Below, piece by piece: positions 46,564-57,769 of a stretch of DNA of 64,000 nt. The notes beneath the pieces are model-generated. The model was given only the letters and a program-made list of their open reading frames with translations. It was not told the origin of the DNA and made no database searches. Each line of letters begins with the position of its first letter. Within the stretch, counting starts at the first letter, position 1. The stretch is taken from assembly GCA_002632325.1 (NCBI GenBank), contig NSJK01000014.1:1-64000 (forward strand), given 5' to 3'. The DNA comes from Lysobacterales bacterium. GTDB lineage: Bacteria; Pseudomonadota; Gammaproteobacteria; Xanthomonadales; Rhodanobacteraceae. The translations under genes were made by a program, and so were the position numbers.

Positions 46564-47703
46564 TCAGCTCTTGCGCGCGTAGGGCGAGTGCGCAAGCAGC
46601 TGCGCGCGTGAATGTTCGAGCGCGAGGACCTCGCGCTTGAGCGAGTCGGCAATCGCGGTGCGAAATCGCGCATCGGCAATCCAGTGGAACGAGCGCGTGC
46701 GCGTGGGCAAGAAACCGCGCGCGAGTTTGTGTCCGCCGCCTGCGCCGGGTTCGAACGTCTGCAAGCCGTGCCGCAGGCAATACGCGATGCCCTGGTAGTA
46801 GCAGGCCTCGAAGTGCAGGCCTTCCACGTGTTCGCGCGCACCCCAGTAGCGGCCGAACAGCGTGGTGGCGCTGCGCAGCATCAACGCGCCGGCAATCAGC
46901 TCATCACCACGCCGGCACAGCACGGCAACGACCTGACGGGGCAGGGCATGGCCAAGGTGGCGGAAGAAATCGAGTGTGAGCGCAGCGTAATTGCCCTTGT
47001 CTTCGAATGTCGCGAGGTAGAACGCGTGCAGCGCCGCCCACTCCTGCGGCGCCAGCTCGTCGCCATGCCGAATCTCGCAATGCACGCCTGCGCTTGCCAG
47101 TCGTGCCCGCTCGCTGCGGATGTTCTTGCGCTTCTTGTGCGTGAGCGCAGCGAGAAACTCATCGAAATCGCGCCAGCCGCCGGTGTTGTGCCAGTGGAAC
47201 TGCAGATCACCGCGCGCGAGCCAGTCAGTACCCGCGAATGCAAGCGCGTCGTCCTCGGTCGCAAAGTTCAGATGCGCCGACGACAGGCCAAGGCGCCGGG
47301 TCTCGGCAAGGATCGCTTCGATCAGCAGCGCACGCAGATGCGCCGCATCCTCGCCGGCACCAACCAGCAGGCGCGCACCGCTCACCGGCGACCAGGGCAC
47401 GCCGCACAGCAGTTTCGGGTAGTAGTCGAGCCCGTGGCGTGCATGGGCGTCGGCCCAGGTCCAGTCAAAGACGAATTCGCCATGCGAATGGGCCTTGAGA
47501 TAGAGCGGCGCGGCGGCGATCAGCCGCGCACCCTCGTACATCCCCAGATGATGCGCCTGCCAGCCGCATTGCGGATCGACGCAGCCGTGCTCTTCGAGAC
47601 CGGCGAGGAAGGCATGTGCAAGAAACGGATTATCGTCCGTGCGCAGCGCGTCCCACTGTGTTGCAGGAATGTCGCAAAGCTGCGCGTGGAAACGAGCTTG
47701 CAT
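46564..47703 (-). CDS. GNAT-fold protein of the DUF482 / peptidogalycan biosynthesis family
   Basis: The 379-residue protein matches the COG3146 type: NPFLAHAFLAGLEEHGC, FDWTWADAHARHGLDYYPKL, ALTHKKRKNIRSER, FEDKGNYAALTLDFFRHL, and EGLHFEACYYQGIAYCLRHGLQ (partial). These are FemX/GNAT-like acyltransferase folds of uncertain substrate. It ends 11 bp from the icmF stop and 24 bp after the... trxB stop on the same strand lies upstream only in genome order, not transcription; trxB ends at 47727, so both minus-strand genes may form one unit trxB then this gene. Confidence 0.75.
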   Translation of the reverse strand: MQARFHAQLCDIPATQWDALRTDDNPFLAHAFLAGLEEHGCVDPQCGWQAHHLGMYEGARLIAAAPLYLKAHSHGEFVFDWTWADAHARHGLDYYPKLLCGVPWSPVSGARLLVGAGEDAAHLRALLIEAILAETRRLGLSSAHLNFATEDDALAFAGTDWLARGDLQFHWHNTGGWRDFDEFLAALTHKKRKNIRSERARLASAGVHCEIRHGDELAPQEWAALHAFYLATFEDKGNYAALTLDFFRHLGHALPRQVVAVLCRRGDELIAGALMLRSATTLFGRYWGAREHVEGLHFEACYYQGIAYCLRHGLQTFEPGAGGGHKLARGFLPTRTRSFHWIADARFRTAIADSLKREVLALEHSRAQLLAHSPYARKS

Positions 47704-47726
47704 GACGCCGTCGCTGGCTTCGGACT

Positions 47727-48827
<1,101 letters not shown>

Positions 48828-48870
48828 TCAAGGCGCCGCCCGTCTTTGTCCCAACCTCAAGGAAACTGCG

Positions 48871-49932
48871 ATGCGTATCGGTGTACCTGCGGAAACCAAG
48901 ACTCTGGAAGGGCGCGTCGCGCTTGTGCCGGCTGCCTGTGGTGATCTGGTGCGACACGGCCACGAGGTCTACGTGCAGGCTGGTGCCGGCCTCAAGAGTG
49001 GCTTCAAGGACGAGGATTACGAGCGCGTCGGGGTGAAGATCGCTGCCAACGCGAAGAAGCTCTACGAAGCGGGCGAGCTCATCGTCAAGGTCAAGGAGCC
49101 GATCGCGGGCGACCTCAAGTTCCTGCGCAAGGATCACTTGCTGTTCTGCTACCTGCATCTGGCCGCCGAGCCCAAGCTGACCCAGCGTCTGCTCGAAATC
49201 GGCCTCACTGGCGTGGCCTTCGAATCGGTCGAAGACAGCGATGGCACGTTGCCGCTGCTCGCGCCGATGTCGATCATCGCCGGTCGCATTGCCACCCAGA
49301 TCGGTACCCATCTGCTGCACATGCCGGCCGGTGGCAAGGGCAAGCTGCTCGGCGGTCTGCCCTCGACCGTGCGTGGCAAGGTGATCGTGTTCGGTGCCGG
49401 CGCGGCCGGCAAGAATGCCGCCGAACTGGCAGCCGCCGCCGGCGCCAACGTGATCGTGTTCGAAAAGCGCCCCGATCGCCTGCGCGAGATGATGGCGGTG
49501 GCGCCGAACGTGACTGCGCTGTATCCCTACGAGGAAACCGTCGCGCGCGAAATCCGCGATGCCGACCTCGTGATCGGCGCGGTGCTGATTCCCAGCGCCA
49601 AGGCGCCGCGCGTGGTGACTCGCGCGATGATCAAGACCATGGAGCCCGGCTCGGTGCTGGTCGACATCTCGATCGATCAGGGCGGCTGCTTCGAGACCTC
49701 GAAGGCGACCACCTATGCCAACCCGACCTATGTCGTGGATGGTGTGACGCACTTCTGCGTCACCAACATGCCCGGCGCCGTGCCGCAGACCTCTTCGCAG
49801 GCAATCTGCGCGGCGATCCTGCCCTACGTGAACCGGCTCGCCGCGGACAAGAACTGGAAGAAGTTCGAGCCGCTGCGCAAGGGCATCAACGTCGAGGGCG
49901 GCAAGATCGTCCATCCGGCGCTCAAGGGCTGA
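48871..49932 (+). CDS. ald: Alanine dehydrogenase
   Basis: This NAD-dependent enzyme converts L-alanine to pyruvate and ammonia. The 353 residues have MRIGVPAETKTLEGRVAL at the start, the catalytic Lys in LIVKVKEPIAGDL, the His in FCYLHLAAEP, the cofactor loop VIVFGAGAAGKNAAELA, and VLVDISIDQGGCFETS. ATG 48871 follows AAGGAAACTGCG. It is slightly shorter than the usual 370. Confidence 0.93.
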   Translation: MRIGVPAETKTLEGRVALVPAACGDLVRHGHEVYVQAGAGLKSGFKDEDYERVGVKIAANAKKLYEAGELIVKVKEPIAGDLKFLRKDHLLFCYLHLAAEPKLTQRLLEIGLTGVAFESVEDSDGTLPLLAPMSIIAGRIATQIGTHLLHMPAGGKGKLLGGLPSTVRGKVIVFGAGAAGKNAAELAAAAGANVIVFEKRPDRLREMMAVAPNVTALYPYEETVAREIRDADLVIGAVLIPSAKAPRVVTRAMIKTMEPGSVLVDISIDQGGCFETSKATTYANPTYVVDGVTHFCVTNMPGAVPQTSSQAICAAILPYVNRLAADKNWKKFEPLRKGINVEGGKIVHPALKG

Positions 49933-49939
49933 ACGGTGT

Positions 49940-49974
49940 GACCGCTGCGCGGTGCAGAGCAACGCGCAGCGGTC
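49940..49974 (+). terminator. Terminator hairpin after ald
   Basis: A perfect 12 bp stem (GACCGCTGCGCG / CGCGCAGCGGTC) with an 11-base loop starts seven bases past the ald stop. No T-run follows. Confidence 0.6.
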
Positions 49975-50029
49975 GCCACTTGCCGTTCAATCAATGACTT
50001 GGTGCGGGCACTTCGGGTAGATTGTACGA

Positions 50030-52354
50030 ATGGCTCGCACCCTCAAAGAGACCAAGGCCCCCGCGCTGGACGAACGCTGGACCAAGCGCCTGCGCGAGGC
50101 GGGTTTCCTCGTCCTGCTGCCGCTGGCGATCTATCTGTTCGCCTGTCTGGCCAGTTATGCGGCGGGTGATCCGGGCTGGTCGCATGCGGGCGATCCGACC
50201 CGGCCGATCCACAATTTCGGCGGTGCCTTCGGTGCCTGGCTGGCTGACGTCTCGTTCTACCTGCTGGGCGTGGTGTCCTACACCTTGCCGATCCTCTTGC
50301 TGGTGGTCGGCTACGTGGTCTTGCGTGGCGTCACCGAGCAGGAGCGCTCGCCGCTCGAACCGCTGCTGCGTCTGGTCGGCTTCGTGGCCTTCTTCGTCGC
50401 TGCGCCGGGTCTGGCCTGGCTGCAATCGGGACATCCCAATCCGCTGCCGGCCGGGCCGGGCGGGATCCTCGGCCAACTCGTCGGCAGCAGTCTCATGGGC
50501 AGTTTCGGTCCGCTTGGTGCGGGCCTGTTCCTGTTCGCGCTGGTGCTGATCGCGATCACGCTGGCCACCGGGCTGTCGTGGTTCTGGCTGATGGACGCGA
50601 TCGGCCGGCTGCTGCTCACCGGCGGGAGTCTTGCCGCTACGCGCTGGCGCAAGACCGAGGACTGGTCGAGCGCTCGCGAGGCGCGAGCCGTGCGCGAGGT
50701 GGTGCGCAAGGCCGAAACGGTCAAGCAGTCTCGACGCGATCCGATCCGCATCGAGCCTTCGATCGCGCCGATCGAAAAAAGCGAGCGCGCACACCGCGAA
50801 ACGCAGATCCCCTTGTTTGCTGGCGCTTCCGCCGATGGCGAACTGCCGCCGCTGTCCCTGCTCGACGAACCGCGCCAGCAGGTCAAGGGTTATTCCGAGG
50901 AAACGCTCGAAGCACTCTCGCGCCAGGTCGAACTCAAGCTCAAGGATTTCCGCATCGATGCGCAGGTGGTCAGCGCCTTTCCAGGCCCGGTCATCACGCG
51001 CTTCGAACTGCAACCGGCGCCGGGCATCAAGGGCAGCCAGATCTCCTCGCTCGACAAGGACATCGCGCGCGGCCTGTCGGTGACCGCGGTGCGCGTGGTC
51101 GACGTGATTCCGGGCAAGTCGGTGATCGGTCTGGAAATCCCCAACGCGCACCGCGAGATCGTCTACCTCTCCGAAATCCTGCGTTCGGACAAATACGACA
51201 CCCTCAAGTCGCCACTTGCGCTCGCCTTGGGCAAGGACATCGCCGGCAAGCCGGTGGTGGTCGATCTGGCCAAGATGCCGCACCTCCTGGTTGCCGGCAC
51301 CACCGGTTCGGGCAAGTCGGTGGCGGTCAATGCGATGGTGCTGTCGCTGCTCTACAAGTCGAGCGCGAAAGACGTGCGCATGATCATGATCGACCCGAAG
51401 ATGCTTGAGCTCTCGGTCTATCAGGGCATTCCGCATCTGCTCGCACCGGTCGTCACCGACATGAAGGAAGCGGCCAATGCGCTGCGCTGGTGCGTGGCCG
51501 AGATGGAGCGTCGCTACAAGCTGATGTCGATGGTTGGCGTGCGCAACCTCGCCGGCTTCAACAAGAAGGTCAAGGACGCCGACGAAGCGGGTCAGCCGCT
51601 GCTCGATCCGCTGTTCCGCCCCGATGCCTCGCAACCCGAGCGGGTGGCGCAGCCGCTGCAGCCCTTGCCCTGCATCGTCGTCATCATCGACGAATTCGCC
51701 GACATGATGATGATCGTCGGCAAGAAGGTCGAAGAACTCATCGCGCGTCTCGCGCAGAAGGCGCGCGCCGCCGGCGTGCACCTGATCCTCGCCACCCAAC
51801 GACCTTCGGTCGATGTCATCACCGGCCTGATCAAGGCCAATATCCCCACCCGCATCGCGTTTCAGGTCTCATCCAAGATCGACTCGCGCACGATCCTCGA
51901 CCAGAGCGGTGCCGAAACCCTGCTCGGTCACGGCGACATGCTGTATCTGCCGCCCGGCACGGCGATGCCCGAACGCGTGCACGGCGCCTTCGTCGACGAC
52001 CACGAAGTGCACAAGGTGGTGTCCTGGCTCAAGGAGCAGGGCGAGCCCGACTACATCGACGGCGTGCTCGAAGAAGTGCAGCCGCTCGACAACGGCAAGA
52101 TCATCGATGCCTCCGGCTTGCCGCAGGACGCCAGCGAAGCCGAAGGCGACGAGGACAGTCAGCTCTACGACAAGGCGGTGGCGATCGTCACCCAGTCGCG
52201 GCGCGCCTCGATTTCGGGCGTGCAGCGGCACCTGCGCATCGGCTACAACCGCGCCGCGCGCCTGATCGAGCAGATGGAACGCGACGGCGTGGTCAGCGCA
52301 CCCGAGCACAACGGCAACCGCAGCGTGCTCGCGCCGCCGCCGCCGAAGGACTGA
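50030..52354 (+). CDS. ftsK: DNA translocase FtsK
   Basis: FtsK pumps DNA at the septum and activates XerCD for chromosome dimer resolution. The 774-residue protein has four N-terminal membrane helices (about 25-190), a basic/acidic linker, and the motor: alpha domain ([20 protein letters not shown]), Walker A in [18 protein letters not shown], Walker B in [14 protein letters not shown], and the C-terminal gamma winged helix ([20 protein letters not shown]), which reads KOPS sites. The linker is short, as in SpoIIIE-like and many non-enteric FtsK proteins. Confidence 0.95.
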   Translation: MARTLKETKAPALDERWTKRLREAGFLVLLPLAIYLFACLASYAAGDPGWSHAGDPTRPIHNFGGAFGAWLADVSFYLLGVVSYTLPILLLVVGYVVLRGVTEQERSPLEPLLRLVGFVAFFVAAPGLAWLQSGHPNPLPAGPGGILGQLVGSSLMGSFGPLGAGLFLFALVLIAITLATGLSWFWLMDAIGRLLLTGGSLAATRWRKTEDWSSAREARAVREVVRKAETVKQSRRDPIRIEPSIAPIEKSERAHRETQIPLFAGASADGELPPLSLLDEPRQQVKGYSEETLEALSRQVELKLKDFRIDAQVVSAFPGPVITRFELQPAPGIKGSQISSLDKDIARGLSVTAVRVVDVIPGKSVIGLEIPNAHREIVYLSEILRSDKYDTLKSPLALALGKDIAGKPVVVDLAKMPHLLVAGTTGSGKSVAVNAMVLSLLYKSSAKDVRMIMIDPKMLELSVYQGIPHLLAPVVTDMKEAANALRWCVAEMERRYKLMSMVGVRNLAGFNKKVKDADEAGQPLLDPLFRPDASQPERVAQPLQPLPCIVVIIDEFADMMMIVGKKVEELIARLAQKARAAGVHLILATQRPSVDVITGLIKANIPTRIAFQVSSKIDSRTILDQSGAETLLGHGDMLYLPPGTAMPERVHGAFVDDHEVHKVVSWLKEQGEPDYIDGVLEEVQPLDNGKIIDASGLPQDASEAEGDEDSQLYDKAVAIVTQSRRASISGVQRHLRIGYNRAARLIEQMERDGVVSAPEHNGNRSVLAPPPPKD

Positions 52355-52364
52355 TCGCAGGATC

Positions 52365-52682
52365 GGTCGCGCCTTGCGGCGCGCGTGTGGCGTGTTGGTC
52401 GCGCCTTCCGGCGCTCCTGCAACATATGGGTCGCGCATTCCGGCGCCCCTGCGGCGTGTTCGTCGCGCGTTACGGCGCTCCTGCGATGCGTTGGTCGCGC
52501 CTTCCGGCATCCTTGGGTTGTTGATTCCGTAGGAGCGACGGCAGTCGCGACCGGCTTTGGTCGCGCCTTCCGGCGCTCCTACAACATATGGGTCGCGCGT
52601 TACGGCGCTCCTGCGAAGCGTTGGTCGCACCTTCCGGCATCCTTGGGTTGTTGATTCTGTAGGAGCGACGGCAGTCGCGACC
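52365..52682. repeat. Array of GTAG-type palindromes (REP cluster 1)
   Basis: The 477 bp gap between ftsK and lolA holds about ten imperfect palindromic units of 24-35 bp (GGTCGCGCCTTCCGGCGCTC and variants; on the minus strand GCAGGAGCGCCGGAAGGCGC). Two are complete GTAG-headed units, GTAGGAGCGACGGCAGTCGC followed by GACC, at 52529 and 52659. A 92 bp block (52461-52552) is repeated at 52591-52682. No gene is seen here; open frames across it are repeat artefacts. Confidence 0.85.
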
Positions 52683-52831
52683 GGACGGATCGGGCCGATC
52701 GGGTCATCCCATGGTTTTCAAGGCGACCTTGCCGAAAGCTTCGAGCCAGCGGTTGCAACGTGCTGCCACGCTGTCGCCATTCATGCGCGATGCGGATAAT
52801 CGCCGCTCCACACCGACAGGCCATCCTCGTC

Positions 52832-53482
52832 ATGCGCGTTCTGGTTTCGCTGCTGGCTCTCTTCCTCGCTGCCTCTGCACACGCCGCTGGCTCCGCGCGT
52901 GCGCGCCTGGAAGCTTTCTCCAAGTCGCTGCAATCGATCAGCGGCCAATTCGAGCAGAGCGTGACCGACGCCAACGGCCACCGCGGCGATGAATCGCGCG
53001 GCACGCTCGCCCTGCAAGCACCGCGGCAGTTCCGCTGGCAGACCACGGCGCCATTCGAGCAGACCATCGTGGCCGATGGTGCGCATGTGTGGGTGTACGA
53101 GCCCGACCTCGAACAGGTCTCGGTGCGCAACCAGAGCGTTGCTGAAGCGCACAGTCCGCTGACCGTGCTCACCGACCTGTCGCAGCTCGACAGCCAGTTC
53201 AAGGCCAGCGACGCCGGCGAGCGTGATGGACTGGTCTGGCTCAAGCTCGAACCGCGTACGCAGGATGCCGAGTTCGCCTATGCCGAGCTCGGTTTCGAAG
53301 GCGACACGCTGCAGCGCATGCGTTTTCAGGATCAACTCGGCAACCGCACCGACATCGTGTTTTCGGGCTGGACACGCAATCCAAAACTCGCGTCCGGTAC
53401 CTTCAAATTCGTGCCGCCCAAGGGCGTGGATGTGGTCGGCGACTACAAGCCCGACGCCGAAGTCCATCCGCTCGAGGATTGA
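52832..53482 (+). CDS. lolA: Outer-membrane lipoprotein carrier LolA
   Basis: LolA shuttles lipoproteins across the periplasm from LolCDE to the outer membrane. The 216-residue precursor has a signal peptide ending AASAHA (about residue 18), then the LolA fold: ISGQFEQSVTDANG, GTLALQAPRQFRWQTTAP, VADGAHVWVYEPDLEQVSVR, and FKFVPPKGVDVVGDY. ATG 52832 is the start of the signal peptide. The following two genes are close on the same strand but separate in function. Confidence 0.93.
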   Translation: MRVLVSLLALFLAASAHAAGSARARLEAFSKSLQSISGQFEQSVTDANGHRGDESRGTLALQAPRQFRWQTTAPFEQTIVADGAHVWVYEPDLEQVSVRNQSVAEAHSPLTVLTDLSQLDSQFKASDAGERDGLVWLKLEPRTQDAEFAYAELGFEGDTLQRMRFQDQLGNRTDIVFSGWTRNPKLASGTFKFVPPKGVDVVGDYKPDAEVHPLED

Positions 53483-53598
53483 TGCGAACAGCGTGCCCGC
53501 GCAACGCGGCTCGCCCGCGTTAGGATGTCGGCGCTGAAGCGCATCGATCATCGATCACCGCGGGCAGCAAACTCCGACCATCCCGACAAGGTGAGGCG

Positions 53599-54012
53599 AT
53601 GTCTCCAGCAGCACAGGTGCAGGCCTTGATCGAACGCTACTACGCCGCTTTCAACCGCGGCGACTGGCCGGCGATGCTCGACTGCCTTGCCGACGAGGTC
53701 GCGCACGATCTCAATCAGGGGCCGCGCGAGACCGGGCGTGCGGCTTTTGGCGCGTTCCTTGCGCGCATGGATCGCTGCTATGCCGAGCAATTGCAGGGCA
53801 TTGTCGTGCTCGCTTCCGACGATGGCACGCGCGCGGCCGCCGAGTACGTCGTGCATGGCCGCTACAAGTCCAGCGACGAGGGCCTGCCGCCCGCGCGTGG
53901 CCAGACCTACGTGTTGCCGGGTGGTGCGTTCTTCGAGATTCACGATGGCCGCATCACGCGCGTGAGCAACTACTACAACCTGCAGGATTGGCTGCGCCAG
54001 GTCGGCGCTTGA
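53599..54012 (+). CDS. SnoaL-like / ketosteroid isomerase-related protein
   Basis: This 137-residue protein has the NTF2-like layout: an N-terminal helix with LIERYYAAFNRGDWPAMLD, a strand with DEVAHDLNQG, and a final sheet (FFEIHDGRITRVSNYYNLQDW). Such proteins bind small hydrophobic ligands or act as isomerases; no substrate can be given. Its TGA overlaps the next ATG by one base. Confidence 0.8.
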   Translation: MSPAAQVQALIERYYAAFNRGDWPAMLDCLADEVAHDLNQGPRETGRAAFGAFLARMDRCYAEQLQGIVVLASDDGTRAAAEYVVHGRYKSSDEGLPPARGQTYVLPGGAFFEIHDGRITRVSNYYNLQDWLRQVGA

Positions 54013-55247
54013 TGAGCTCCCGCAATTCGGTGCACATCATCGGCGGCGGGCCGGCCGGACTCATGGCCGCCGAAGCCGCGCGCGAAGCCGGTGCTGAAGT
54101 CGATCTCCACGATCAACTCGGTTCGGTCGGGCGCAAATTGCTGATCGCAGGCAAGGGCGGTCTCAATCTCACCCATTCCGAACCGTTCGACGTGTTTGTC
54201 ACGCGCTATGGCGAGCGTCGCGCGCAGGTTGAGTCGTGGCTGCGCGAGTTCGATGCCGACGCACTGCGCGCCTGGGCCGCTGGCCTGGGCGTGGACACCT
54301 TCGTCGGCAGTTCGGGGCGCGTGTTTCCGCGTGATCTCAAGGCCGCGCCGCTGCTGCGCGCCTGGGTGCGCCGCCTGCGAGCGCAGGGCGTGCGTTTCCA
54401 TGTCAACCACGAATGGCGCGGCTGGAACGAGGACGGCACGCTCGCCTTCGCCACGCCCGCCGGCGACATCGCCGTGCGCGCCGACGCCACCGTGCTTGCG
54501 CTGGGCGGTGCGAGCTGGCCGGTGCTCGGCTCCGATGGTCGTTGGACCCGACCGCTTGCCGAACGTGGAATCGACATCGCGCCCTTGCGCCCATCCAATT
54601 GCGGCTTCGATATTCATTGGAGTGCGCATTTCGCGCAGCGCCACGCGGGCGATCCGCTCAAGCCGGTCGTGCTCGAATGGATTGCGCCTGATGGCAGCGT
54701 GCAACGCCGGCAGGGGGAATGCGTGATCACGCAGTACGGGATCGAAGGCAGCCTCGTCTATGCGGCGAGCGCCGCGCTGCGCGATGCGATCGAGCGGGAA
54801 GGACACGTGCGCATCCACCTTGACCTGCTGCCCGACCGCAAGCTCGTCGCCATCGAAAACGCATTGCGCGCTGCGCCCGGCAAGCGCTCGCTCAGCGAAC
54901 AGTGGCGTCGCAGCCTCGGCCTTGCCGGCGTCAAGGCCGGTCTCGTGCGCGAAGTGCTCGCTGCCGAAGCGCTGCATGATCCGATCAAAGTCGCAAGCGC
55001 GCTCAAGGCGCTGCCGTTGACCTTGCTGCGTCCGCGCCCGCTCGAGGAAGCGATCAGCAGCGCCGGTGGCGTGCGCCTGGAAATGCTCGATGAGGGATTG
55101 ATGCTGCGCCAACTACCTGGCGTGTTCTGCGCCGGAGAAATGCTCGACTGGGAAGCCCCGACCGGCGGTTACCTGCTCACCGCCTGCTTCGCCAGCGGCC
55201 GTCGCGCGGGCGCAGCCGCCGCGCGCTGGTGCCTGGGGCAACGGTGA
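54012..55247 (+). CDS. BaiN/HI0933-like flavoprotein
   Basis: The 411-residue FAD protein begins VHIIGGGPAGLMAAEAAREA, followed by LLIAGKGGLNLTHSEPF and GVDTFVGSSGRVFPRDLKA, then VLALGGASWPVLGSDG, and ends GVFCAGEMLDWEAPTGGYLL. This is the HI0933/BaiN family of oxidoreductases with unknown natural substrate. It is translationally linked with the SnoaL-like gene upstream (TGATG). Confidence 0.85.
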   Translation: MSSRNSVHIIGGGPAGLMAAEAAREAGAEVDLHDQLGSVGRKLLIAGKGGLNLTHSEPFDVFVTRYGERRAQVESWLREFDADALRAWAAGLGVDTFVGSSGRVFPRDLKAAPLLRAWVRRLRAQGVRFHVNHEWRGWNEDGTLAFATPAGDIAVRADATVLALGGASWPVLGSDGRWTRPLAERGIDIAPLRPSNCGFDIHWSAHFAQRHAGDPLKPVVLEWIAPDGSVQRRQGECVITQYGIEGSLVYAASAALRDAIEREGHVRIHLDLLPDRKLVAIENALRAAPGKRSLSEQWRRSLGLAGVKAGLVREVLAAEALHDPIKVASALKALPLTLLRPRPLEEAISSAGGVRLEMLDEGLMLRQLPGVFCAGEMLDWEAPTGGYLLTACFASGRRAGAAAARWCLGQR

Positions 55248-55263
55248 TCGGCTGAGGCAACAC

Positions 55264-56370
55264 GATTGATCGCGCAGGAGGGCCGGCAGGCCCGACCAGA
55301 CGCCGGGGAGCGGAGCAAGCTCCGCTCTACTACGGTGGCGTTTGTCGATGCGTGTGTGCTTGGCGCGCGGCGCTCTTGTAGAGCCGAGCTTGCTCGGCTC
55401 GTGACGTTCGAGCTCGATCGGCCCGGTTCGCGCGCTTGTGCAGGAGGGCCGGCAGGCCCGACCGGAACGTTCCACGCCGTCGCGGCGTTTGATGGTGGTG
55501 GCATGGGCGCCATCATCACTTGGCGGAGGTTTGGTCGCGACTGCCGTCGCTCCTACACAATCACGACGCAGGGCAAGGACACGATGGTTCCCGCACGGCG
55601 TTGGCGAAGGGCGACGAAACGATTGATCGCGTAGGAGGGCCGGGAGTCGTGACCAGACGCCGGGAAGCGGAGCAAGCTCCGCTCTACTACGGTGGTGTTT
55701 ATCGATGCGTGTGTGTTTGACGCGCGGCGCTCTTGTAGAGCCGAGCTTGCTCGGCTCGTGACGTTCGAGCTCGATCGGCCCGGTTCGCGCGCTTGTGCAG
55801 GAGGGCCGGAAGGCCCGACCTGAGCGTCCCACGTGATCGTGGCGTTTGGTGGTGGCGACATGGGCGCCATCATCGCTTGGCGGAGGTTTGGCCGCGCCTG
55901 CCGTCGCTCCTACACAATCACGACGCAGGGCAAGGACACGATGGTTCCTGCACGGCGTTGGCACACGGCGAGGAAACGATTGATCGGGTAGAAGGGTCGG
56001 CAGGCCCGACCGGAGCGTCTCACGCCATGGTGGCGTTTGGTGGTGGCGGCATGGGCGGCGCATTCGGCCCGGAAGCATCATGCATTCACCTTCGCGACGC
56101 ATGAAATGCGACGAAAGGGAGCTGATCGGTTCCTTCTCCCGCCGGGAGAAGGTGGCGCGCAGCGCCGGATGAGGGCTGGATGCGGATGTGGAGTCACGGT
56201 TCATTGAGCCATCATTGGTTGGCGGAGGCGTGGGTCGCGACTGCCGTCGCTCCTACATGGCGCGAACATGATGGCTGCACGAAGTTGGCACACGGCAGTG
56301 CAATGGATGATTGGGTAGGAGGGCCGGAAGGCCCGACCGGAGCGCTTCACGCCATCGTGGCGTTTGGTGG
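55264..56370. repeat. 357 bp tandem repeat with GTAG-type palindromes (REP cluster 2)
   Basis: Two near-identical 357 bp units (55264-55620 and 55621-55977) and a truncated third from 55978 fill most of the gap after the flavoprotein gene. Each unit holds at least four palindromes: GGAGCGGAGCAAGCTCCGCT with CTAC, GTAGAGCCGAGCTTGCTCGG, CAGGAGGGCCGGCAGGCCCG, and CGCGACTGCCGTCGCTCCTA. A further partial copy in changed order lies at 56216-56370. I see no gene between 55248 and 56655; the open frames there are repeat artefacts. Confidence 0.88.
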
Positions 56371-56655
56371 CCCATGTCGAACGCTCGGGCTGGGTCACGG
56401 CTGCGAGCCCACGGGCACTGGCGGTGGTGGGGCAGCGAGCGCGCCGCAGCGGCCCTGGCACGCGCGGCCCAGGAGTGACATGCACGGCTTTCGCATTGCG
56501 CAACACCGCATCTGCTAGGCTCGGCTGCGCTGTGAAAGGCAACAAGCGTGGCCAGACCGGACTGCGCCATTGCGCCGCCGCGACCTGAGACGATCCGCCT
56601 GTGCGCGGCGATCATGTCCGGCCTGCATGAACTGCTACGACAAAGGATGCTCGAC

Positions 56656-57561
56656 ATGGCCTTCGGCAACAAATCCACCCTCGGCGATGAACGCCCCGCA
56701 CGCGTCTTTGGCCTGGGCATCAAGCTTGCGCTGCTTGCGGCCGTCGTGTTGGTCATCTATTCAGTGCGGCCCTTCACCCAGGTGCCGGTCGGCAACCAGG
56801 GCGTGCTGCTCACCTTCGGCCGCGCCGCGCCGACACCGCTTTCGCCGGGCCTGCAGTGGCGCTGGCCGATCGCGCAGCGCATCGTGTTGGTGCCGGTCAC
56901 CATCCAGCGCAGTGAAACCAGTGGCAGCGAATCGGCCTCCAGCGACCTGCAGCGCGTCAACACCAAGGTCGTGCTCAACTACCACATCGACCCCGCGCGC
57001 GTGGTCGATGTGTTCAGCACCGTCGGCAACGTGGCCGAGGTGGAACACACCATCGTCGACCCGGCCGTGCAGGAAGCGATGAAGGCCACCACCGCGCGCT
57101 ACACCGCCGAACAGCTCATCACCAAGCGCGCCGTCGTCGCCAGCGAGATGCACGCAGCGCTCAACGAACGCTTTGCACGCCACGGCCTGGTCATCGACGA
57201 GTTCTCGATCACCCAGTTCCACTTCTCGCCCAGCTATGACGCTGCGATCGAAGCCAAGACCGTCGCCGAACAGCAGGTACTCACCGAGCAGCGCAACCTG
57301 CAGCGCATCGAGGTCGAGGCCCAGCAGAAGGTCACCCGCGCCAAGGCCGACGCCGACGCGATGGAAATCAACGCCAAGGCCCAGGCCGAGGCCCTGCGCG
57401 TGCAGCGCGAGCAGGTGTCGAAGGAGTTGATCGAACTGCGCCGCGTGGAAGCCACCCTGCGTGCGATCGAAAAGTGGGACGGCCACCTGCCCAACGTCAC
57501 CGGCGGCGCCGTGCCCTTCATCGATGTCGCCAGGACGCAAGGCGAAACCCCCGCGCGCTGA
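56656..57561 (+). CDS. SPFH/Band 7 (prohibitin/HflC-like) membrane protein
   Basis: The 301-residue protein has one N-terminal membrane helix (about 17-37) and an SPFH domain: VPVGNQGVLLTFGRAAP, LSPGLQWRWPIAQRIVLV, TKVVLNYHIDP, and a long C-terminal coiled coil (VEAQQKVTRAKADADAMEIN). Such proteins form ring or cage assemblies around membrane proteases. ATG 56656 is favoured because AAAGGA lies eight bases upstream; an ATG three codons earlier is possible. Confidence 0.85.
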   Translation: MAFGNKSTLGDERPARVFGLGIKLALLAAVVLVIYSVRPFTQVPVGNQGVLLTFGRAAPTPLSPGLQWRWPIAQRIVLVPVTIQRSETSGSESASSDLQRVNTKVVLNYHIDPARVVDVFSTVGNVAEVEHTIVDPAVQEAMKATTARYTAEQLITKRAVVASEMHAALNERFARHGLVIDEFSITQFHFSPSYDAAIEAKTVAEQQVLTEQRNLQRIEVEAQQKVTRAKADADAMEINAKAQAEALRVQREQVSKELIELRRVEATLRAIEKWDGHLPNVTGGAVPFIDVARTQGETPAR

Positions 57562-57567
57562 GCAGCG

Positions 57568-57632
57568 CCGTCGGGGACGTAGAAAAACCGTCGGGGACGC
57601 AGAAAACCGTCGGGGACGCAGCCCCGACCTAC
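57568..57632. repeat. Short tandem repeat ending in a GTAG-type palindrome
   Basis: Three copies of a roughly 20-base unit (CCGTCGGGGACGCAGAAAA) lead into the palindrome GTCGGGGACGCAGCCCCGAC plus CTAC (57609-57632), which on the minus strand has the GTAG head seen elsewhere in the window. Confidence 0.75.
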
Positions 57633-57769
57633 AATCATGTCGCCCGGCGTTTGTGGAAGAGCCTGGGCGCTCGGGCCGATGGCAGAATCCTCGTGCAAAG
57701 CCGTCTCGGATCCTGCGACGGATCGCCCGCTGCGCTAAGGTCGCATCCGGTACCCCGGCACGACGCAGC

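Noticed and set aside
52365..52682. Regular repeats resembling a CRISPR array
   Set aside because: Units are palindromes of unequal length with no unique spacers of constant size, and no cas genes are in the window.
55113..56204. A 363-residue minus-strand frame after the flavoprotein gene
   Set aside because: It consists of translated REP units and has no start context or family match.
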